From contig NZ_OY760916.1 of assembly GCF_963664075.1 (NCBI RefSeq), positions 3,803,001 to 3,867,000 of the forward strand: DNA of 64,000 bases, written 5' to 3'. How positions within the stretch are numbered: position 1 is the first letter of the stretch; each line of letters starts with the position of its first letter. Below are positions 59,395-64,000 of this stretch, one piece after another. Source of the stretch: an uncultured Desulfobulbus sp. GTDB taxonomy: Bacteria; Desulfobacterota; Desulfobulbia; Desulfobulbales; Desulfobulbaceae. The notes below the pieces were generated by a model. It searched no databases. It saw only the letters and a list, made by a program, of their open reading frames with translations, and was not told the DNA's origin. Made by a program: the position numbers and the translations under genes.

Positions 59395-61029
59395 ATGGAA
59401 CTAATCAGTCAGCATGCCAAACGCATCATGGAGGGGTGTAAGGACCGGGCTCGCCAAGCCGGGCTGCGCTTCGAAGACGAAACCCTCGAGTATGTGGTAA
59501 CCAACCGGGACATGCTTGAACTCGGCCCCAAGGTCATGATTCCCACCCTATATGATTACTGGGTGCAGGAGGTCGAGGTTTTACGAGAACAGGGGCGCTA
59601 TGAACTCTATCCCAGCAACCCCTATGAAACGGTGATCAACACTCGGCCACCAATTTCCTACTATAACGACAATAATCCCGACTGGCTAAACGTGATGATT
59701 TTTTATCATGTTATTGGTCACATCGATTTTTTTCAGAACAATCTCTTTTTTCGCCACACCTGGGATTACGACTTCACGGGCCGCGCTCTAGCCGATAAAC
59801 GCCTCATTGCCAAGCTGCGCTCGGAGCATGGCCGCTGGGTCGACTATGTCATCGAATTTGCTCGCACCATCGATAACCTGGTTGGCTATTTTGATATCCT
59901 TGAAGAGAGCGGTAAAAAGATCAAAAAAGAAAAGCCGAGCCTACTCGACTTCTACTTTGATGTCTTTCTCCAGCGAGGTGCACGTGCGGCAGTATCGAGT
60001 TACTCCCGTGAGATTGAACACTACAACCGCTTCTTACGCGAACACCCCGAAGATGGTGAAATGCGTTTTTTGAAACGCATAACAGACAAATACAGCGAGC
60101 TGGAATCTCTTTACGCCCGGAGTCTCAAGGAAACAAAATCCGTTGGGCGTACCGATCTCCTTGAGTTTCTCATGGAGTACTCTCCCTTTCTCAAAACTGA
60201 GAAAAACCGATGGATGCTGACAGTCCTTGAGGTCATTCGCTCGACTTCACTCTATTTTCAGCCGCAAATTCGGACAAAAATACTCAACGAGGGCTGGGCC
60301 TCCTACTGGCACGATACTCTTTTTCTCCAGGATGACCGAATCAAAGGGCATGAGGTGGATTATGCCATTGTCAATGCCAAGGTCACTTCCATGCCACGGG
60401 TGGGCCTGAACCCTTATGCTCTAGGGATGCGTCTTTTTCAATATTTAGAGAATAAGGCAGAAAAGGGTCGTACCGGGCTTGAGTACTTCATGACCCAGGA
60501 TCGGGGGCAGCGTAAAAATTTCGACCAGGCAACCGGTAAAGGGCGGGAATACATCTATCACATCCGTGAAAATTACTGTGACTCGATGTTTATCAACTCC
60601 TTCATTGATCAGGACTTTGTCGACCAACATAAACTCTTTGTGGTGGGCAAACGGCTCAATAAGGAACGGATGAGCTGGGAGTATTACGTCAAAACCCGCA
60701 AGGCAAAAGCGTACAAGGGGATGGTGGCTGACAGCCTCTATCATCCACCTCGGGTTGAGGTGACAGTGGCGGAAAATAATGCGCTGGTACTCAATCACGT
60801 TTTCGAAGGCAAACCACTGTTGAAAGATTTCATTCAGGGAGTTTTGCTTGGGGTGGAATACCTTTGGGGGGAAGAGGTCCATCTCTATACCTCGGTGCCA
60901 ATTCCGATGAAAGCAAGCCGGGATCTTGACGGTCAGTTACGTGAGGAGACCCCTAAACGAACCATTCAATGGAAGCGTTTTCGCTACACGATGAAAGACA
61001 GGACACTATCAAGAACGCTGGTGGAATAG
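59395..61029 (+). CDS. spoVR: SpoVR-family protein
   Basis: A 544-residue protein like E. coli YcgB and Bacillus SpoVR. Family marks are YPSNPYETVINTRPPISYYN, HVIGHIDFFQNNLFF, ILNEGWASYWHDTLF (about 299-313, the best-known motif), and VGLNPYALGMRLFQYLE. The His and Glu residues of these motifs suggest a metal site; the activity is not known. In Bacillus it is needed for spore cortex formation, while in non-spore-formers it belongs to the PrkA stress set. It follows the DUF444 gene by 31 bp. Confidence 0.9.
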   Translation: MELISQHAKRIMEGCKDRARQAGLRFEDETLEYVVTNRDMLELGPKVMIPTLYDYWVQEVEVLREQGRYELYPSNPYETVINTRPPISYYNDNNPDWLNVMIFYHVIGHIDFFQNNLFFRHTWDYDFTGRALADKRLIAKLRSEHGRWVDYVIEFARTIDNLVGYFDILEESGKKIKKEKPSLLDFYFDVFLQRGARAAVSSYSREIEHYNRFLREHPEDGEMRFLKRITDKYSELESLYARSLKETKSVGRTDLLEFLMEYSPFLKTEKNRWMLTVLEVIRSTSLYFQPQIRTKILNEGWASYWHDTLFLQDDRIKGHEVDYAIVNAKVTSMPRVGLNPYALGMRLFQYLENKAEKGRTGLEYFMTQDRGQRKNFDQATGKGREYIYHIRENYCDSMFINSFIDQDFVDQHKLFVVGKRLNKERMSWEYYVKTRKAKAYKGMVADSLYHPPRVEVTVAENNALVLNHVFEGKPLLKDFIQGVLLGVEYLWGEEVHLYTSVPIPMKASRDLDGQLREETPKRTIQWKRFRYTMKDRTLSRTLVE

Positions 61030-61125
61030 GTATATGTCCACCCTATGCAGGCGATACTGCAATAGCGATCCGCTGTTCCGGCTTCAAAAAAATAGACTGC
61101 GGCAACCAGAACCAGGAAGGTGATC

Positions 61126-63423
61126 ATGGGCGAATTAACCAAAGCCTTGAATACCCTGCAACGACATAAAGGCGACCCTTCACGCCAGAAAGAACTCTCC
61201 TTTGATGAATTTTTAGGCGAAGTGATTGAGCGACCTGAGCGCAACATTCGCAACGTGATCCAGGTCTATGCCGACATGATCCATCGATTTGTCGAAGATG
61301 GGCATGACGAGTATAGCGGTGACCCGGAATCCATCAATTACCTCAACTACGACTGTAGCCGTCTCTTTGTCGAAGGATCAGACCGTCCGTTTTTTGCCGA
61401 TCGCCTCTTTGCCAATCGGCTTCTCCGACACGTTGAATCACTGTTGGTCGGCGATCAACAGAACAAAATCTATATTTTCGATGGTCCCCATGGGAGTGGT
61501 AAGTCGACCTTTCTCCATAACCTGCTTCGTAAATTTGAAGAGTACGCCAACACCCCTGAAGGTTCTCGTTATGAAGTTGTCTGGCACCTGCGCGCTCCCA
61601 ATGTTGTTGCAGGAGTCCACTCGGTGGCTGGTCTGGCGGGGAAACTCTCTCAGCTGCTTGCTGAAGAGGCAAACAGCGAGGTTGAAGGCAGCCTCACGGC
61701 CACCGAGGGAAAGGACCAATGGCTCACTCTCCCCTGCCCCAGTCACGATCATCCCCTCTTGCTCATCCCCAGGCAAATTCGTCGCCAGTTTCTCGATGAA
61801 CTGCTGGATAACGCGCTCTTTAAGGATCAGCTCTTTAATGAAAAAAAATATGAATGGGTTTTCCGTGACGAACCATGCACCATCTGTGCTGCTCTCTACC
61901 AGGAACTCCTGAAAAAGGCGGGGGATTCTCTTGAGGTATTCAAATCGGTTTTTGCCCGCCCCTATATGTTCAGCCGCCGGTTAGGGACCGGTATTTCAGT
62001 GTTCAACCCAGGTGACAGGCGTTCCCAACGCAATGTCCGTACCGACGAGACCGTGCAGCGGACGCTCAACGCTCTCTTTGCCCCTTCGGGCAAGGTACCT
62101 TACCTTTACTCGGGCTATGCCAAGGTGAACAACGGCATCTATGCCCTGATGGATGTTAAATCGCACAACACTGAACGCCTCATGGACCTGCACAATATCA
62201 TCAGCGATGGTGTGCATAAGGTCGATCATATCGAGGAACGGGTCAACTCTCTCTTCCTGGCCCTGATGAATCCGGAAGATAAAAAGGTCCTCACCGACCT
62301 GGCGGCCTTCTCGGATAGGATCGAATACATAAACACCCCCTATGTCCTTGATATTAAGACTGAAGTTGAGATTTACCGGGAGGTTTTCGGCAAGCATATC
62401 GATGAATCCTTTCTGCCCCGGGTCCTGCATAATTTCGCTCGGGTCATCATCGCCACCCGCCTGCGAACCAAGTCGGATGCCATGCTTGAATGGATTCAAA
62501 ACGCGGAGAAGTACGAGATCTATTGCGATCCCAATCTGCAGCTGCTGAAGATGGAGATCTATACCGGCTACATTCCCGCCTGGCTTGAGGAGGAGGATGT
62601 GGAACGGTTTAATTCAAAACGCCGACTTAAAATCATTGCCGAGTCGGAACAGGATGGCTGGCAGGGCTTATCAGGTCGAGATTCCATCCGTATGTTCAAC
62701 GAGTTCTATTCCATGTACGCGCGGGATGACAAACTCATTGATATGTCGATGCTGGGGATCTTTTTCCGCAAATACTGCAAAAAGGATAAGAGCATCCTCC
62801 CCATGGGCTTTCTGGATTCACTCCTGCGGATGTACAACTACACTGTTTTGCAGTCGGTCAAGGAATCGCTCTATTACTACAACGAAGAACAGATCAGCCG
62901 CGACATTCAAAACTATATGTTCGCGGTCAACTTCGAGCCGGGCACCTCTGAGGTTTGCCGCTTTACCGGAGATCGTTTGGAAATCAGCGAGACCTATTTT
63001 CAACGTATCGAGTCACGCCTGATGGTCTCTCCCTACGATGCCTCCGCCTTTCGCGCTTCAGTGCAACGCGCCTATACCAGCTCGACTCTGACCCAGGAAA
63101 TTTTGCGCGATGATATACCGGTCACGAAAACGGCGCTCTACCAGCAACTTCGCGAACGCTACATTCATAACCTTAAGGAGAAAGTGCTCGATCCCTTCCT
63201 GGATAATGAAAATTTCAGGCGGGCGGTGAAGGAATTCGATCAGGAATCGTTTAAGACCTACGACCAGAAGATTCAAAGCGATGTCCGCTTCATGATGAAA
63301 AATCTGCAGAAAAAATTCGGCTATACCCGCCAGGGGGCCAAAGAGATCTGCATCTACGTGATCGATAACAACCTGCCACGGATATTCACCGATCAGCTCC
63401 AGATTGGGCAGTTTACGCCCTAA
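61126..63423 (+). CDS. PrkA-family protein kinase, second divergent copy
   Basis: A 765-residue relative of PrkA. ATG 61126 has AGGAAGG 5 nt upstream; an earlier GTG is less likely. Walker A is GPHGSGKS (about 120-127). The order of parts follows prkA1 but residues differ widely, and it has an insertion near 215-260 with Cys (EWVFRDEPCTICAALYQELL) that prkA1 lacks. A C-terminal kinase-like part follows (YNYTVLQSVKESLYYYNEEQ, FMMKNLQKKFGYTRQGAKE). The two paralogs bracket DUF444 and SpoVR, so they may work on the same targets under different signals, or form a mixed complex. Confidence 0.85.
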   Translation: MGELTKALNTLQRHKGDPSRQKELSFDEFLGEVIERPERNIRNVIQVYADMIHRFVEDGHDEYSGDPESINYLNYDCSRLFVEGSDRPFFADRLFANRLLRHVESLLVGDQQNKIYIFDGPHGSGKSTFLHNLLRKFEEYANTPEGSRYEVVWHLRAPNVVAGVHSVAGLAGKLSQLLAEEANSEVEGSLTATEGKDQWLTLPCPSHDHPLLLIPRQIRRQFLDELLDNALFKDQLFNEKKYEWVFRDEPCTICAALYQELLKKAGDSLEVFKSVFARPYMFSRRLGTGISVFNPGDRRSQRNVRTDETVQRTLNALFAPSGKVPYLYSGYAKVNNGIYALMDVKSHNTERLMDLHNIISDGVHKVDHIEERVNSLFLALMNPEDKKVLTDLAAFSDRIEYINTPYVLDIKTEVEIYREVFGKHIDESFLPRVLHNFARVIIATRLRTKSDAMLEWIQNAEKYEIYCDPNLQLLKMEIYTGYIPAWLEEEDVERFNSKRRLKIIAESEQDGWQGLSGRDSIRMFNEFYSMYARDDKLIDMSMLGIFFRKYCKKDKSILPMGFLDSLLRMYNYTVLQSVKESLYYYNEEQISRDIQNYMFAVNFEPGTSEVCRFTGDRLEISETYFQRIESRLMVSPYDASAFRASVQRAYTSSTLTQEILRDDIPVTKTALYQQLRERYIHNLKEKVLDPFLDNENFRRAVKEFDQESFKTYDQKIQSDVRFMMKNLQKKFGYTRQGAKEICIYVIDNNLPRIFTDQLQIGQFTP

Positions 63424-63429
63424 TATGAA

Positions 63430-63457
63430 AAGGCCGAAGCAGGAATGCTTCGGCCTT
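63430..63457. terminator. Terminator between prkA2 and acnB
   Basis: AAGGCCGAAGCA (63430-63441) pairs perfectly with TGCTTCGGCCTT (63446-63457). It lies 7 bp after the stop of prkA2 and 10 bp after the end of the convergent acnB gene, so it can serve both. Confidence 0.8.
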
Positions 63458-63466
63458 GTTAAGTTA

Positions 63467-64000
63467 TTAACAGACTCCCTTCTTCTCCAAAAAGGCAAAA
63501 TACTCCTCAACCGTGGGCAGCTTCCCAAGCAATGCAGTCAACGCTGTCAGCTCGGTGGAACCAAGAAAAACCTGCGCCCCATCGCCAAGCCGGTTATCAA
63601 AATTCCGGGTCGAGGTCGACATGACGGTTCCTCCTGGCTGTACCCGTGCCTGGTTGCCCATACAGAGACTGCAGCCAGGGATTTCCACTCGACCTCCCAC
63701 CTGGGCAAAAACACTCAAGCCGCCCTCTTGCTGCATAGCGTCTCGATCCATGCGGGTGGAAGGAGCTATCCACAACCGGCTCACCGCATAGGATTCCCCC
63801 TGTAAGAGCTTGGAGGCCGCCTGCAGGTGTGAAAGATGGGTCATACAGGAACCAATGAAGGCCTCATCAATGGCGGTGCCAGCCACTTCACTCAGCGGTT
63901 TGACATCATCGGGATCATTGGGACAGGCCAGAAGCGGTTCGTTCAATTCAGCAAGATCAATATCAAGAACCGCCTTGTAGCCCGCCCCTGCATCAGCTGC
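63467..64000 (-). CDS. acnB: Aconitate hydratase B, C-terminal part (runs off the window)
   Basis: The last 177 codons of AcnB, which turns citrate into isocitrate. The frame is open to position 64000 and continues beyond it (AADAGAGYKAVLDIDLAELN). Motifs: DEAFIGSCMTHLSHLQAASK (a cluster Cys), RLWIAPSTRMDRDAM, GGRVEIPGCSLCMGNQARV with the other two cluster Cys in CSLC, and STSTRNFDNRLGDGAQVFLG. The full protein should be about 860 residues. Together with gltA at 51209 it gives two TCA-cycle steps in the window. Confidence 0.93.
   Translation of the reverse strand, partial: AADAGAGYKAVLDIDLAELNEPLLACPNDPDDVKPLSEVAGTAIDEAFIGSCMTHLSHLQAASKLLQGESYAVSRLWIAPSTRMDRDAMQQEGGLSVFAQVGGRVEIPGCSLCMGNQARVQPGGTVMSTSTRNFDNRLGDGAQVFLGSTELTALTALLGKLPTVEEYFAFLEKKGVC

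Overview
The window looks like a Gram-negative bacterium of the Desulfobulbales type (Desulfobacterota, formerly Deltaproteobacteria). This is an inference. It rests on the mix of a serine-kinase PrkA / DUF444 / SpoVR cluster with two kinases, a sigma-54 GAF activator, a cobalamin riboswitch, AMMECR1, bioB-bioA, a citrate synthase of about 390 residues and AcnB. No rRNA or other decisive marker is present. The right third (about 45.5-64 kb) is core chromosome. The left two thirds are mostly accessory DNA.

Region 1, about 1-11.93 kb, is an integrated phage-like element. All convincing genes lie on the minus strand: tyrosine integrase, a hypothetical gene, an excisionase/AlpA-like protein, a TOPRIM primase-helicase, a repeat-rich AT-rich candidate origin, a zinc-ribbon protein, and tail genes (minor tail Z-like, assembly-chaperone-like, tape measure). 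It ends at a 3' fragment of tRNA-Arg(UCU). The intact tRNA and the far end of the element should lie left of position 1.

Region 2, about 12-33.2 kb, is a patchwork of toxin-like and decayed genes. It holds two near-identical 1692-bp IS66-family elements, each with its own 8-bp target duplication. The first cut the 3' end off a Fic gene. It also holds an XRE-ImmA/IrrE gene coupled to an unknown partner, a YjjJ-type HipA kinase, and remnants of RhuM, thioesterase, arginase-like and response-regulator genes. Intact genes include an EEP nuclease/phosphatase next to a phospholipase D-VTT fusion, a pentapeptide-repeat protein, and a sigma-54 activator divergent from a formylglycine-generating-enzyme-like gene. 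The space between those last two carries a 33-bp palindrome and a -24/-12 promoter.

Region 3, about 33.26-45.47 kb, is a complete 12.2-kb integrated element in the 3' end of tRNA-Ser(CGA). Its ends carry matching TACCGTCA arm sites. The original tRNA terminator now sits outside the far end. It encodes a P4-type integrase, an AlpA regulator with a Shine-Dalgarno-blocking leader hairpin, two copies of a structured RNA motif, a primase-helicase, a coiled-coil protein, a Mor-type activator, a GemA-like protein, a second recombinase with two core-binding domains, and a 12-copy iteron array bounded by a perfect inverted repeat. No capsid, tail, terminase or lysis gene was recognised, so it looks like a phage satellite or replicating integrative element.

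Region 4, 45.5-64 kb, is core. It has a LEA-type lipoprotein, AMMECR1, a Cys-cluster protein, bioB, bioA, an AI-2E transporter, citrate synthase, a Cache-PAS-HD-GYP protein, and a cobalamin riboswitch plus terminator with no recognisable target gene. Then come prkA1, yeaH-like, spoVR and prkA2, with a large RNA-like structure between the first two, and the 3' end of acnB.
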